Counted from the first letter of the stretch, positions 9,937-18,955 are shown. The stretch: DNA of 64,000 nt from Pseudomonas viridiflava (GCF_900583165.1 NZ_UTKY01000036.1:1-64000); one strand, 5' to 3'. Notes: generated from the letters alone by a model not told the origin. Program-made: numbers and translations.

Positions 9937-10920
9937 TCACAGGTTCATCAGTTTCGCCGCAATTGCGTTCCAACCTGCGGGTTCGTTGATCATGGCGAGG
10001 TAATCATGCCCCGCCACAAACTGCCCCTGGAGGGTGTGCTTGGCCATGATTTCCTTGACGATTCGCGTAGCAGGCCCCAGCCCCTTGTTGCCTGTTCGAG
10101 CGTCAAGCCCATCCCTGCGCATTTGTTGGGTGATTGCCGCACCGAGCACCGAGGTGCGTTGTTTAAGTGCGTTGATATCGGCGTTTTGATGGAACAGCGG
10201 ATTGTGCACGGTCGGCATATGGGTAGCGTCGCCTCGTTGCTCAAGGTAGGCCGCCCAATGCAGCTCCATCGCGGCGATTTTGCACAGCATTGCGTATTTG
10301 TTGCTGACCCCAAGCCTGGCCAGTTCAAGCTGCACGCTGACCAGAAGGATCGGTATATTTCCGACTATCCCCACGCCGGTAAAAGACAGAATCGTCGACG
10401 CGGTTGACAGTGCCGCTTCGGTCCCCCGGAAGGCCAGTTTGCGCAGCTTCACTTCAATTGCCAGTTGCAACCATTTGACCGCCATCGCCATTTGCTCGTC
10501 ACCGATTACAAAGGGTTTATAGGCCCGCAGCAACGTGGAAAGCTTGTGCAGGTGGACGGTGGTCGAGGCGGCTGCCGAGGTGTGGATGACGGTGCCAAAA
10601 GGCGCCGGGACGGGGGCGATAGCCGGGCCTATGGCGGCCAGCCCGACGCGGGTTCCCGCGACGCTCAGGCCCTTGAGCTTGCGGTTGGCAAGCATTCGGT
10701 CGGTTTTAGGCGATGGGCCACAATGGCCATCGTGGACAAAGTAAGGGTTCATCTTCAGCCCGCTTTTATCGCAGACCTTCATATAGCTGCGGGCCAGACC
10801 TATGGCCGACATGGCGCGGTGTAACCCGGCAATTCCGGCCAAAGTGGCGAAGATCATGTCTTCTTTGGTTGCCTCGGTTTGGGCGTTATCCCGTATTTGT
10901 TCTTGTATTGAGTCCGGCAT
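9937..10920 (-). CDS. Uncharacterised protein with hydrophobic Gly/Ala segments
   Basis: A 327-aa protein I do not recognise. There is no signal peptide. The N-terminus is polar (residues 1-20). Hydrophobic Gly/Ala/Pro-rich stretches lie at about 88-118 and 170-200 (LSTASTILSFTGVGIVGN, then IPILLVSVQLEL), separated by a basic amphipathic region at 130-165. A His-rich segment (HDGHCGPS) lies near residue 65, and a conserved-looking C-terminal tail contains GHDYLAM and NEPAGW. The pattern of helical hairpins without export signal is reminiscent of membrane-inserting toxins or secreted effectors, but this is inference. No adjacent immunity-like gene is visible. The codon usage does not look foreign. 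A 294-bp gap without any recognisable feature separates it from phnN. Confidence 0.65.
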   Translation of the reverse strand: MPDSIQEQIRDNAQTEATKEDMIFATLAGIAGLHRAMSAIGLARSYMKVCDKSGLKMNPYFVHDGHCGPSPKTDRMLANRKLKGLSVAGTRVGLAAIGPAIAPVPAPFGTVIHTSAAASTTVHLHKLSTLLRAYKPFVIGDEQMAMAVKWLQLAIEVKLRKLAFRGTEAALSTASTILSFTGVGIVGNIPILLVSVQLELARLGVSNKYAMLCKIAAMELHWAAYLEQRGDATHMPTVHNPLFHQNADINALKQRTSVLGAAITQQMRRDGLDARTGNKGLGPATRIVKEIMAKHTLQGQFVAGHDYLAMINEPAGWNAIAAKLMNL

Positions 10921-11214
10921 GTTGGCGCCTGTGCAGGTGGTTGATTAACGGACACATCGGTTACAGGCCACGAAGCGGCTAAGAAAGACGAGCTGCACAC
11001 AGGCACGACGACCGGGGATGGAAACCGGTAGGGGTATGCCGGCCTGCGCACTGCTCGACCGGAATAATGAGTAAAGGATCGAGGGCGGTCGGTAGGAATA
11101 ATCCTGGTTTACCTGTCGAAACCTGAAAAAGTGCTTTGCGAGGTGCCGTGTTGACGGTTGGCGAGGGCTCTTGGTGGTGCTACAAGGGTGGCCACACAGC
11201 AAGAGGGCGGTTTG

Positions 11215-11814
11215 ATGGCAGGCAGGTTGATCTATCTCATCGGGCCATCCGGTTCGGGCAAGGACAGCCTGCTGGATGCCGCACGCCTACGCTTGGCCGA
11301 GCGCGGCTGCCGCATTGTGCGCCGGGTTATCACCCGCTCGGCGGAAGCGGTCGGGGAGGCGGCACAGGGGGTGACCCCACAACAGTTTGCCGCGATGGAC
11401 GCCGAAGGCGCGTTTGCGCTCAGTTGGCAGGCCAATGGCTTGTGCTATGGCATTCCCAAGCACATCGATGAGTGGCTGGCGGCGGGCGACGACGTGCTGG
11501 TCAACGGCTCCCGTGCTCACCTGGCGCAGACCCGCGAGCGTTACCCGACTCTGCGGGTGCTGTTGTTGACGGTTGATCAGGCGGTGTTGCGCCGACGCTT
11601 GATCGCACGCGGGCGTGAGACGTTGGCCGATATCGAAGAACGACTGGCGCGCAATGCGCGGTTCACTGCTGAGCTGATCGCCGGTAACGGGGGGAGCCCC
11701 TTCGGGGACAACCTTTTGTTAGATAACTTTTTGTTAGATAACTCTGGCCCCTTGGAACAGACGGTCGAGCGCTTGCTGTACTGCCTGGATCACCAGGATT
11801 CGGCGACCCCCTAA
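11215..11814 (+). CDS. phnN: Ribose 1,5-bisphosphate phosphokinase PhnN
   Basis: A 199-aa P-loop kinase making PRPP from ribose 1,5-bisphosphate. Walker A is GPSGSGKD at residues 10-17, and the guanylate-kinase-like fold continues through VLLLTVDQAVLRRRLIARGRE. I chose the ATG at 11215 (MAGRLIYLIG) with GAGGGCGG upstream over longer in-frame starts. In the C-terminal third a 15-bp unit is tandemly repeated (11713-11742), encoding LLLDN then FLLDN. The gene is outside any phosphonate C-P lyase operon in this window, unlike the classical phn cluster. Confidence 0.88.
   Translation: MAGRLIYLIGPSGSGKDSLLDAARLRLAERGCRIVRRVITRSAEAVGEAAQGVTPQQFAAMDAEGAFALSWQANGLCYGIPKHIDEWLAAGDDVLVNGSRAHLAQTRERYPTLRVLLLTVDQAVLRRRLIARGRETLADIEERLARNARFTAELIAGNGGSPFGDNLLLDNFLLDNSGPLEQTVERLLYCLDHQDSATP
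11713..11742 (+). repeat. 15-bp in-frame tandem duplication in phnN
   Basis: Two adjacent copies of (C/T)TTTTGTTAGATAAC, one mismatch, keeping the reading frame. They are AT-rich in a GC-rich gene. Confidence 0.85.
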
Positions 11815-11875
11815 ACGCCGCTCGTCATTCCTGGCGGGTGCGGCGTTGGAGAAATTGCTGCGTTCCTGAGGCTGA

Positions 11876-13072
11876 TCAGGCCGTCGCCACCGAAACCTCA
11901 CGGGAAGCACTCAAGAAGCGCAACAACGCGATCAGTGGGAACGCGCTGCCCACCAGCATCACGCCCAGCCAGCCGCCGTGTTCGTACACGCTGCTGGCAA
12001 TCGCCGAACCGAACGCGCCGCCGATGAAGATACTGGTCATGTACAACGCGTTCAGGCGGCTGCGGCTGTTGGCGTCGAGGGCGTAGACGGCGCGTTGGCC
12101 CAGCACCATGTTCATCTGCACGCAGAAGTCCAGCACCACGCCGGTGACGGCCAGGCCGATCACGCTGTAAAGCGGGTGCACAAAGGCTGGCAGGAAGCTC
12201 AAGGCACCAAACAGCATGGCCAGCAGCGAAGCGCGGTGGGTGTGGCCGGCATCCGCCAGGCGACCGGCGATGGGCGCGGCGATGGCGCCGATGGCACCTA
12301 CGAGTGCAAAGATTGCAATCTGGGTCTGGCTCAGGCCATGGTTGCGCACCAGTTCCAGTGGGGCGGCAGTCCAGAACAGGCTGAAAGTAGCGAACATGCA
12401 GCCTTGGTAAAACGCGCGTTGACGCAGCACCGGCTGGTTGCGCAGTAAAGTGCCTAGAGAGCGCAACAACTGACCATAGCTGGCGCTGTGATCGGGCTGA
12501 CGCTTGGGGATGGTGATCAACAGCACCACGCTGATGAACGCCATTAACCCAGCCGCCGCCATGAACATCGCCCGCCAGCCGAAGTGATCGGCTACCACGC
12601 TGGACACCGGCCGCGCCAGCAGGATGCCCAGCAATAGGCCGCCCATAATGCTGCCCACCACTCGACCACGGGACTCAGCCGGGGCTAGGTGCGCCGCCAA
12701 CGGGATCAGGATCTGCACCGACACCGAGCTGAAACCGATCAACAACGACACCAGCAGGAACAGGTTTGGCTGCTCGGTCACTGCCGCACCCAGCAGGCTG
12801 GCAATGGCCAGTACCGTGGTGGCGATCATCAGCTTGCGGTTTTCCAGCAGGTCACCCAGTGGCACCAGGAAGAACAGGCCCAGGGCGTAGCCGATTTGCG
12901 TCAACGACACGATCAGGCTGGCCATCGCCGGCGTAAGGCCGATGTCGGGCGCGATCAGCTCGATGATCGGCTGCGCATAGTAAATGTTGGCGACGATGGC
13001 GCCGCAGCAAAACGCAAACAGCATCACCATGCTCCGGGTCATGGTGGTTGTAGCGTGGGAAGTCGCGTTCAT
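11876..13072 (-). CDS. MFS transporter, probable drug/metabolite exporter
   Basis: A 398-aa major facilitator with about twelve hydrophobic helices. The family A-type loop motif is readable after helix 2 (GDLLENRKLM), and helix 1 contains ANIYYAQPI, typical of a bacterial exporter group often annotated as YnfM/arabinose-efflux-like. It acts in the inner membrane by proton antiport; the substrate cannot be told from the sequence. It is a single gene, convergent with phnN, with no adjacent regulator visible. Confidence 0.85.
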   Translation of the reverse strand: MNATSHATTTMTRSMVMLFAFCCGAIVANIYYAQPIIELIAPDIGLTPAMASLIVSLTQIGYALGLFFLVPLGDLLENRKLMIATTVLAIASLLGAAVTEQPNLFLLVSLLIGFSSVSVQILIPLAAHLAPAESRGRVVGSIMGGLLLGILLARPVSSVVADHFGWRAMFMAAAGLMAFISVVLLITIPKRQPDHSASYGQLLRSLGTLLRNQPVLRQRAFYQGCMFATFSLFWTAAPLELVRNHGLSQTQIAIFALVGAIGAIAAPIAGRLADAGHTHRASLLAMLFGALSFLPAFVHPLYSVIGLAVTGVVLDFCVQMNMVLGQRAVYALDANSRSRLNALYMTSIFIGGAFGSAIASSVYEHGGWLGVMLVGSAFPLIALLRFLSASREVSVATA

Positions 13073-13213
13073 GGTGTTCTCATAGAAGCGGAAGAAAGTG
13101 CAGCGAGCCTAAAACCATGGCCGTGGCTCGGGTAGGCCGTTGGCAGTGATAACACTCATGCCTGGCAATGATACATTCAGAAACAACTGCAATCTTCCGA
13201 CTTTGTGCACAGA

Positions 13214-13310
13214 CCAAAGTGGGAGGGGGCTTGCCCCCGATTGCAGTGTGTCAGCGAAGGAAGCTCCAACTGATGCACCGCAATCGGGGGCAAGCCCCCT
13301 CCCACTTTGG
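13214..13310. repeat. REPIN (inverted REP pair)
   Basis: CCAAAGTGGGAGGGGGC and its inverted copy GCCCCCTCCCACTTTGG flank a roughly 60-bp centre. It lies between the MFS gene start and the sbp stop. Confidence 0.85.
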
Positions 13311-13331
13311 TTGCTGCGTTTTTGAGGTCAG

Positions 13332-14336
13332 TTATTGACCGCTATAGATCTGGTCGAACACGCCACCATCATTGAAGTGAGTCTTCTGCACGGTGCGCCA
13401 GTCACCAAAGGTCTTCTCGACCGACAAAAAGTCGACTTTAGGGAAGCGGTCGGTGTACTTGGCCAGCACCGTCGGGTCACGCGGGCGCAGGTAGTTGTTG
13501 GCCGCGATTTGCTGGCCTTCGGGCGACCACAGGTACTTCAAGTAGTCCTCAGCGGCCACACGGGTGCCTTTCTTCTCGACCACTTTGTCGACCACCGAGA
13601 CCGGCGGCTCAGCCTCGGCGGAGACGCTTGGGTAGATCACTTCAAACTGATCACGGCCGAATTCACGGGCGATCATTTCGGCTTCGTTCTCGAAGGTCAC
13701 CAGCACATCGCCGATCTGGTTGGTCATGAACGTGGTAGTGGCGGCACGGCCACCGGTGTCCAGTACGGGCGCTTGTTTGAACAGCTTGCCGACAAAGGCC
13801 TTGGCCTTGTTTTCATCGCCGCCGTTCTTGAGCACATAGCCCCAGGCCGACAGGTAGGTGTAGCGGCCGTTACCCGAGGTTTTCGGGTTGGGCACGATCA
13901 CTTGCACGCCGTCCTTGAGCAAGTCCGGCCAGTCTTTCAGGGCTTTCGGGTTGCCTTTGCGCACGATAAAAACAGTGGCAGAGGTGAACGGCGCGCTGTT
14001 GTTGGGCAGGCGCGTAACCCAGTTGTCTGGCACCAGTTTGCCGTTGTCCGCCAGGGCGTTGATGTCGGTGGCCATGTTCATGGTGATCACGTCAGCCGGC
14101 AGGCCGTCGATCACCGAACGCGCTTGTTTGCTGGAGCCACCGAAGGACATCTGCAGGGTCAGCTTGTCGTTCGGGTGCTCGGCTTCCCAGTGCTTCTGGA
14201 AGGCGGCGTTGTAGTCCTTGTAGAAATCGCGCATCACGTCGTAGGAGACGTTGAGCAGTGTGACGGGGGCCGCTTGCACGGCGCCCGCCAAGGCAAGGCC
14301 GGCGGCCAGAAGAGAGGCGCTAACGAGTTTTTTCAC
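13332..14336 (-). CDS. sbp: Sulfate ABC transporter periplasmic binding protein
   Basis: A 334-aa periplasmic protein with a clear signal peptide (cleavage after VQA, residue 22). The Sbp family core is visible: LLNVSYDVMRDFY, SFGGSSKQARSVIDGLPADV, RLPNNSAPFTS, VDKVVEKKGT and WSPEGQQIAANNYLRPRDP. It binds sulfate or thiosulfate for a CysTWA-type importer. No permease or ATPase gene is adjacent, so it must work with components encoded elsewhere (the P. aeruginosa counterpart is, from memory, named cysP). The start is GTG with AAGGAA upstream. The 5' flank has an AT-rich run (14407-14439) that could suit CysB control, which is inference only. Confidence 0.9.
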   Translation of the reverse strand: MKKLVSASLLAAGLALAGAVQAAPVTLLNVSYDVMRDFYKDYNAAFQKHWEAEHPNDKLTLQMSFGGSSKQARSVIDGLPADVITMNMATDINALADNGKLVPDNWVTRLPNNSAPFTSATVFIVRKGNPKALKDWPDLLKDGVQVIVPNPKTSGNGRYTYLSAWGYVLKNGGDENKAKAFVGKLFKQAPVLDTGGRAATTTFMTNQIGDVLVTFENEAEMIAREFGRDQFEVIYPSVSAEAEPPVSVVDKVVEKKGTRVAAEDYLKYLWSPEGQQIAANNYLRPRDPTVLAKYTDRFPKVDFLSVEKTFGDWRTVQKTHFNDGGVFDQIYSGQ

Positions 14337-14432
14337 TGCTCATTCCTTGTTGTTCGAGAATTGGGATAAGGCACAATGCCAGCGACTATAGCCGGGGCCG
14401 CATAGTCGCTTAAAGATTAAAAAGAACTTTGC

Positions 14433-15257
14433 TTATTCCACTTTTTTGAAAAGCCCGTTGCCGCATCGCGAGCAGAACGCCGCATTGGGCTCGTGGGTGT
14501 TCTTCTTGCACACCGGGCAGTCATGTTGCAGCTGTTCACCGCGCATGGCGCTGGCCAGTTCGGCGGTAAAAATCCCGGTGGGCACGGCGATGATCGAGTA
14601 ACCGGTGATCATCACCAGCGACGAAATCACCTGCCCCAGCGGGGTCTTCGGCACGATATCGCCAAAACCCACGGTGGTCAGGGTCACGATGGCCCAATAG
14701 ATGCCCTTGGGGATGCTGGTAAAGCCGTGCTCCGGGCCTTCGATCACGTACATCAAGGTGCCGAATACCGTCACCAAGGTGCACACGCTCACCAAAAACA
14801 CCACGATCTTTTGCTTGCTGCCCCGCAGCGCCGCCATCAAGTAATTTGCCTGCTTGAGGTACGGGCTGAGCTTGAGTACGCGGAAGATGCGCAGCATGCG
14901 GATAATGCGGATGATCAACAGGTACTGCGCATCGCTGTAATACAACGCCAGGATGCCGGGCACGATCGCCAGCAAGTCCACCAGCCCATAAAAGCTGAAG
15001 GCATAGCGCAACGGTTTGGGCGAGCAATACAGGCGCAGGCCGTACTCGATGGCAAAGATCAGGGTGAAGCCCCACTCGATATAGGCCAGTACATCGGCGT
15101 AATCGCGGTGTACCTGGTCGATGCTGTCGAGCATTACGATGACAAGGCTGGCAAGGATGATCAGCAGCAAAATGCCGTCAAAGCGCCGCCCGGCCGCTGT
15201 GTCGCTTTGGAAAACCATGACGTAGAGCCGCTGGCGCCAGTCGTTGTTGCTGTCCAT
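14433..15257 (-). CDS. Voltage-gated-type potassium channel with zinc-ribbon tail
   Basis: A 274-aa six-helix ion channel. S1-S4 occupy about residues 28-135, with an arginine-bearing S4 (IIRIIRMLRIFRVLKL, 116-131). The pore has the K+ filter TVGFGD at 195-200, and S6 ends near 233. Unusually, the cytoplasmic C-terminus carries four cysteines in two CxxC/CxxC knuckles (C247, C250, C262, C265), a zinc-ribbon-like fold. Zinc binding is inferred from the spacing. It stands alone between sbp and the urea transporter. Confidence 0.88.
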   Translation of the reverse strand: MDSNNDWRQRLYVMVFQSDTAAGRRFDGILLLIILASLVIVMLDSIDQVHRDYADVLAYIEWGFTLIFAIEYGLRLYCSPKPLRYAFSFYGLVDLLAIVPGILALYYSDAQYLLIIRIIRMLRIFRVLKLSPYLKQANYLMAALRGSKQKIVVFLVSVCTLVTVFGTLMYVIEGPEHGFTSIPKGIYWAIVTLTTVGFGDIVPKTPLGQVISSLVMITGYSIIAVPTGIFTAELASAMRGEQLQHDCPVCKKNTHEPNAAFCSRCGNGLFKKVE

Positions 15258-15288
15258 AAATCCCGCCTGAAACTGATATCGAGCAAGC

Positions 15289-16164
15289 CTAGGGGGATTC
15301 GAAGGGGCTGTCCATGCGGCGATTCCTGAGGATTCGGCGGCCGGCGTGCACCAACCAGCAGGCGAGGATAAACGGCGCGGTCAGCGCAGGCAGGTGCAGG
15401 GCGGCGAAGCCTGGCGTGAGGACGATCGCCAGCAGGATGCCGAACAGTGGCAGCCAGGGTTGGCGACGCATTTGGCTCAGGGCCAAGGCCGCCAGCGCCG
15501 GGTTGTAACTGTGCAGGCCGAGCAGGGCGCTGGTGGAGTCGCCCAGCAGCAGCCCAACGATCACGCCAGCACTGCCCCCCGCCAGTGCCCATAAGGCGGC
15601 GCGCCGGTTCGCCAGCCATAGGCCAGCGGCGATCAACGCCCCGGCCAGCGGCTGATCCAGCAGCATGATTTGAGCGAGTCCGGTGAAGGGTGCAATTAGG
15701 ATCGACAGCGTATCCGGCGCGGTCAGGGCAAACGCACTGTTTGGCACCGTACCCAGCAGCAACCAGCCAAGCCCCACAAACGGCGCGGTGTAGGCAGGCA
15801 GGTCATCGGGGCGGCTCGCGTGTTTTAACCATTGGCGCGTGAGCATTGCCGCCAGGCCGCCGCACGCCAGGATCAGCGGTGGCAACAGGGCCGACCAAGC
15901 GAAATGCTGGCTGATCAACAAGCCCAGCAGCACGCCGTTATAGCTATACAGCCCGGCCTGGCGCTCGGCCTTGGGATAGCCCCGGCGCTGGGCCGTGAGT
16001 AAACCCGCGACGCCACCCAATAACGCCCCGCCGAACAAGGCAGGGGCGCCAATGAGGATCGCCAGTAGGCATAGCAGGCCGCACAGTGGATGGCGTTGCA
16101 GGAAGATTTGGCTGAAGCCATTGAGCAGGGCTTCGGCCCAGTCGGGGCAGGTTGGGTTGTGCAT
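15289..16164 (-). CDS. Urea transporter (UT family)
   Basis: A 291-aa polytopic membrane protein resembling bacterial urea channels. It has a duplicated architecture with LYSYNGVLLGLLIS in the first half and LLGLHSYNPALAALAL in the second, the paired (Y)NxxL signatures of the UT family. I chose the ATG at 16164 with GGGAG just upstream; a longer frame reading back into the REP element is not credible. It follows pykA after a gap filled only by a REPIN, on the same strand as the gcl operon. This suggests a link to ureide breakdown, which yields glyoxylate and urea. Confidence 0.83.
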   Translation of the reverse strand: MHNPTCPDWAEALLNGFSQIFLQRHPLCGLLCLLAILIGAPALFGGALLGGVAGLLTAQRRGYPKAERQAGLYSYNGVLLGLLISQHFAWSALLPPLILACGGLAAMLTRQWLKHASRPDDLPAYTAPFVGLGWLLLGTVPNSAFALTAPDTLSILIAPFTGLAQIMLLDQPLAGALIAAGLWLANRRAALWALAGGSAGVIVGLLLGDSTSALLGLHSYNPALAALALSQMRRQPWLPLFGILLAIVLTPGFAALHLPALTAPFILACWLVHAGRRILRNRRMDSPFESP

Positions 16165-16174
16165 GGCAGCTCCC

Positions 16175-16275
16175 TGTAGGAGCGGGCTTGCCCGCGAAAC
16201 ACCTGAGAGCGCCGCGTGCATCCAGGATGTCCGCGTCATCGTTGAGGTTCTTCGCGAGCAAGCTCGCTCCTACAG
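16175..16275. repeat. REPIN of the TGTAGGAGCG family
   Basis: TGTAGGAGCGGGCTTGCCCGCGAA and the inverted AGCAAGCTCGCTCCTACAG form the ends. It occupies nearly the whole gap between the urea transporter start and pykA, and its right end contains the pykA stop codon (16270-16272). Confidence 0.8.
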
Positions 16276-17685
16276 TAGGGTTTCGATACGCAGCGAGTTG
16301 GTCGACCCCGGCTGCCCAAACGGCACCCCCGCCGTAATCACCAACGTATCCCCACGCTCCGCCATGCCTTGGGCCTGGGCAATTTCCAGCGCCGTCGAGC
16401 ACACCTCATCCACCTGGCGCAGCCGGTCGTTGACCACCGAGTGCACCCCCCACGCCACGCTCAAGCGCCGTGCCGTGGACAAGTTCGGCGTGAGGTTGAG
16501 AATCGGCGCCACCGGCCGTTCCCGCGCCGCGCGCAGGCTGGAGCTGCCGGACTCGCTGTAATTCACCAGCACCGCCACCGGCAGGATGCTGCTGATACGG
16601 CGGATCGCGCAGCTGATGGCGTCCGACACCGTGGCATCCGCCTTGGGCCGGCTCACATCCAGCTGGGCTTGGTAGTCCGGGCCGTTTTCCACCTGGCGGA
16701 TGATCTTGCTCATCATCTGCACGGCTTCCAGCGGGTACTCACCGGAGGCGGTTTCGGCCGACAGCATCACGGCGTCTGCACCTTCTGCCACGGCATTGGC
16801 GACATCGGTCACCTCCGCTCGGGTCGGTGCCGGGGAGAAGCGCATCGACTCCAGCATCTGCGTTGCCACCACCACCGGCTTACCCAGCTGGCGACAGGTG
16901 CTGATGATGTCTTTCTGGATTTGCGGCACGCTCTCGGCCGGCACTTCAACCCCCAGGTCCCCTCTGGCCACCATGATCGCGTCGCTCAGCTCAGCGATTT
17001 CCTGCAGGCGCAGCACGGCGGAAGGCTTCTCGATCTTGGCCATCAAGAAGGCTTTGTCGCCGATCAGCTCGCGGGCTTCGCGGATGTCTTCCGGGCGTTG
17101 CACGAACGACAGCGCCACCCAGTCCACCCCCAACTCCAGGCCAAAGCTCAAGTCGCGCCGATCCTTGGCGGTCAATGGGCTCAGTTCCAACAACGCTTGT
17201 GGGACGTTCACACCTTTACGGTCCGACAATTCACCGCCGTTGAGCACGGTGGTGTCAATGGCATCGGCATGCTTGGTGATCACCCGCAGGCGCAGCTTGC
17301 CGTCGTCCAGCAGCAGGTCCATGCCCGGCTCCAGCGCCGCGATGATCTCAGGGTGGGGCAGGTTGACTCGGCGTTGGTCGCCGGGGGTTTCGTCCAGGTC
17401 CAGGCGCAATGCCTGGCCGCGCACCAGTTGCACCTTGCCCTCGGCAAAACGCCCGACCCGCAGCTTCGGCCCTTGCAGGTCCATGAGGATGCCCAGCGGG
17501 TAATTGAGCTGGCGCTCGACCTGGCGAATCCACTGGTAGCGCTGAGCGTGGTCGGCATGGTCGCCGTGGCTGAAGTTGAGGCGGAAGATATTCACCCCGG
17601 CTTCCACCAGCTCGCGGATGTCATCGATACCGTCGGTGGCCGGGCCTAGGGTGGCGAGGATCTTGACCTTCTTGTCAGGCGTCAT
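16270..17685 (-). CDS. pykA: Pyruvate kinase (type II, PykA/PykF-like)
   Basis: A 471-aa pyruvate kinase converting phosphoenolpyruvate and ADP to pyruvate and ATP. Visible family segments are ILATLGPATD near the N-terminus, LNFSHGDH, LMDLQGPKLRVG, the active-site region FLMAKIEKPSA, MVARGDLGVEV, and AVMLSAETASGEYP. The ATG at 17685 overlaps the ttuD stop by 11 nt, so it is coupled to the glycerate pathway. That makes functional sense: ttuD feeds glycerate into lower glycolysis and PykA completes the route to pyruvate. The last codons and the stop lie in a REP element. Confidence 0.93.
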   Translation of the reverse strand: MTPDKKVKILATLGPATDGIDDIRELVEAGVNIFRLNFSHGDHADHAQRYQWIRQVERQLNYPLGILMDLQGPKLRVGRFAEGKVQLVRGQALRLDLDETPGDQRRVNLPHPEIIAALEPGMDLLLDDGKLRLRVITKHADAIDTTVLNGGELSDRKGVNVPQALLELSPLTAKDRRDLSFGLELGVDWVALSFVQRPEDIREARELIGDKAFLMAKIEKPSAVLRLQEIAELSDAIMVARGDLGVEVPAESVPQIQKDIISTCRQLGKPVVVATQMLESMRFSPAPTRAEVTDVANAVAEGADAVMLSAETASGEYPLEAVQMMSKIIRQVENGPDYQAQLDVSRPKADATVSDAISCAIRRISSILPVAVLVNYSESGSSSLRAARERPVAPILNLTPNLSTARRLSVAWGVHSVVNDRLRQVDEVCSTALEIAQAQGMAERGDTLVITAGVPFGQPGSTNSLRIETLL

Positions 17686-18955
17686 GTGTCGGGTTCCCAA
17701 GAATCAGAATGGCGCGGAAGTCGTTGACGTTGGTGCGCGTCGGCTCGGTGACGATCAGCCCGTCGAGGGCAGCGAAATAGCCGTAGCCATTGTTGTTGTC
17801 CAACTCATCGCTGGCCGATAGGCCGAGGGCTTCGGCGCGTGAATAACTGCACGGGGTCATGATCGCGCCGGCGTTGTCTTCCGAGCCGTCGATGCCGTCG
17901 GTATCACCGGCCAGGGCGTACACGCCGGGCAGGCCCTTAAGACTGTCGGTGAGGCTCAACAAAAACTCGGCATTGCGCCCGCCACGGCCATTGCCGCGCA
18001 CGGTGACGGTGGTTTCGCCGCCGGAGAGGATGACGCACGGCGCCGCCAGCGGCTGGCCGTGTTGCACGATTTGCCGGGCGATACCGGCGTGCACCTTGGC
18101 CACGTCCCGCGCTTCGCCTTCGAGGTCGCCAAGGATCAACGGGCTGAACCCGGCTTGGCGTACTTTGACTGCCACCGCTTCGAGGGATTGCTGGGGGCGG
18201 GCGATCAATTGGAAGTGGCTGCGGGCGAGCACTGGGTCCCCGGGCTTGACGGTTTCTGAGGCGGGGTTCTGCAACCAACTGCGCACCGCAGTGGGGGCGT
18301 CAATGTTGTAGCGTTTGAGGATCGCCAAGGCCTGCGCCGAGGTGCTCGGGTCGCCGACGGTGGGGCCGGACGCAATCACCGTGGCCAGGTCGCCCGGCAC
18401 ATCGGAAATCGCATAGGTGTAGACCGTCGCCGGCCACGCAGCCTTGGCCAGTCGGCCGCCCTTGATCGCCGAAAGGTGCTTGCGCACGCAATTCATCTCG
18501 CCAATGGTGGCGCCGGACTTGAGCAGGGCTTTGTTAAGGGTTTGTTTGTCGGCCAGGGTGATGCCTTCGGCCGGCAGGGCCAGCAGGGCCGAACCGCCGC
18601 CGGAGAGCAAAAAGATCACCCGGTCGTCTTCGCCCAGATCACTGATCAGCTCCAGCACGCGCTTGGCCACGGCCAGGCCGGCAGCGTCGGGCACGGGGTG
18701 AGCGGCTTCGACCACTTCGATTTTTTTGCAGGGCGCGCCGTGGCCGTAGCGGGTGACCACCAGGCCGGTGACTTCGCCCTGCCAGCAGTTTTCGACGACC
18801 AGGGCCATGGCAGCGGCCGCCTTGCCGGCGCCGATCACGATCACACGGCCACTGCGGTCGGCAGGTAGATAAGGTTCAAGGACTTGCCGGGGGTGGGCGG
18901 CGTCGATGGCTGTGGCAAACAGCTCGCGAAGCAGGTGTTGCGGATCGACCGACAT
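17675..18955 (-). CDS. ttuD: Glycerate 2-kinase / hydroxypyruvate reductase TtuD
   Basis: A 426-aa MOFRL-family glycerate kinase. Family segments include VIGAGKAAAAMA near residue 40, the Gly-rich LLSGGGSALL at about 120, and the C-terminal MOFRL part (LSGGETTVTVRGNGRGGRN, then ALAGDTDGIDG). It phosphorylates D-glycerate made by GlxR to 2-phosphoglycerate. The name TtuD comes from tartrate utilisation, but the operon context (gcl-hyi-glxR upstream, pykA downstream) points to the glyoxylate-glycerate route. Confidence 0.9.
   Translation of the reverse strand: MSVDPQHLLRELFATAIDAAHPRQVLEPYLPADRSGRVIVIGAGKAAAAMALVVENCWQGEVTGLVVTRYGHGAPCKKIEVVEAAHPVPDAAGLAVAKRVLELISDLGEDDRVIFLLSGGGSALLALPAEGITLADKQTLNKALLKSGATIGEMNCVRKHLSAIKGGRLAKAAWPATVYTYAISDVPGDLATVIASGPTVGDPSTSAQALAILKRYNIDAPTAVRSWLQNPASETVKPGDPVLARSHFQLIARPQQSLEAVAVKVRQAGFSPLILGDLEGEARDVAKVHAGIARQIVQHGQPLAAPCVILSGGETTVTVRGNGRGGRNAEFLLSLTDSLKGLPGVYALAGDTDGIDGSEDNAGAIMTPCSYSRAEALGLSASDELDNNNGYGYFAALDGLIVTEPTRTNVNDFRAILILGNPTHDA

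Noticed and set aside
9937..11214. Toxin-immunity pair
   Set aside because: Only one credible gene is present; the 294-bp gap before phnN has no supported ORF to act as immunity protein.
11814..11847. Terminator after phnN (AACGCCGC/GCGGCGTT)
   Set aside because: The stem is good but the loop is 18 nt and no T run follows.
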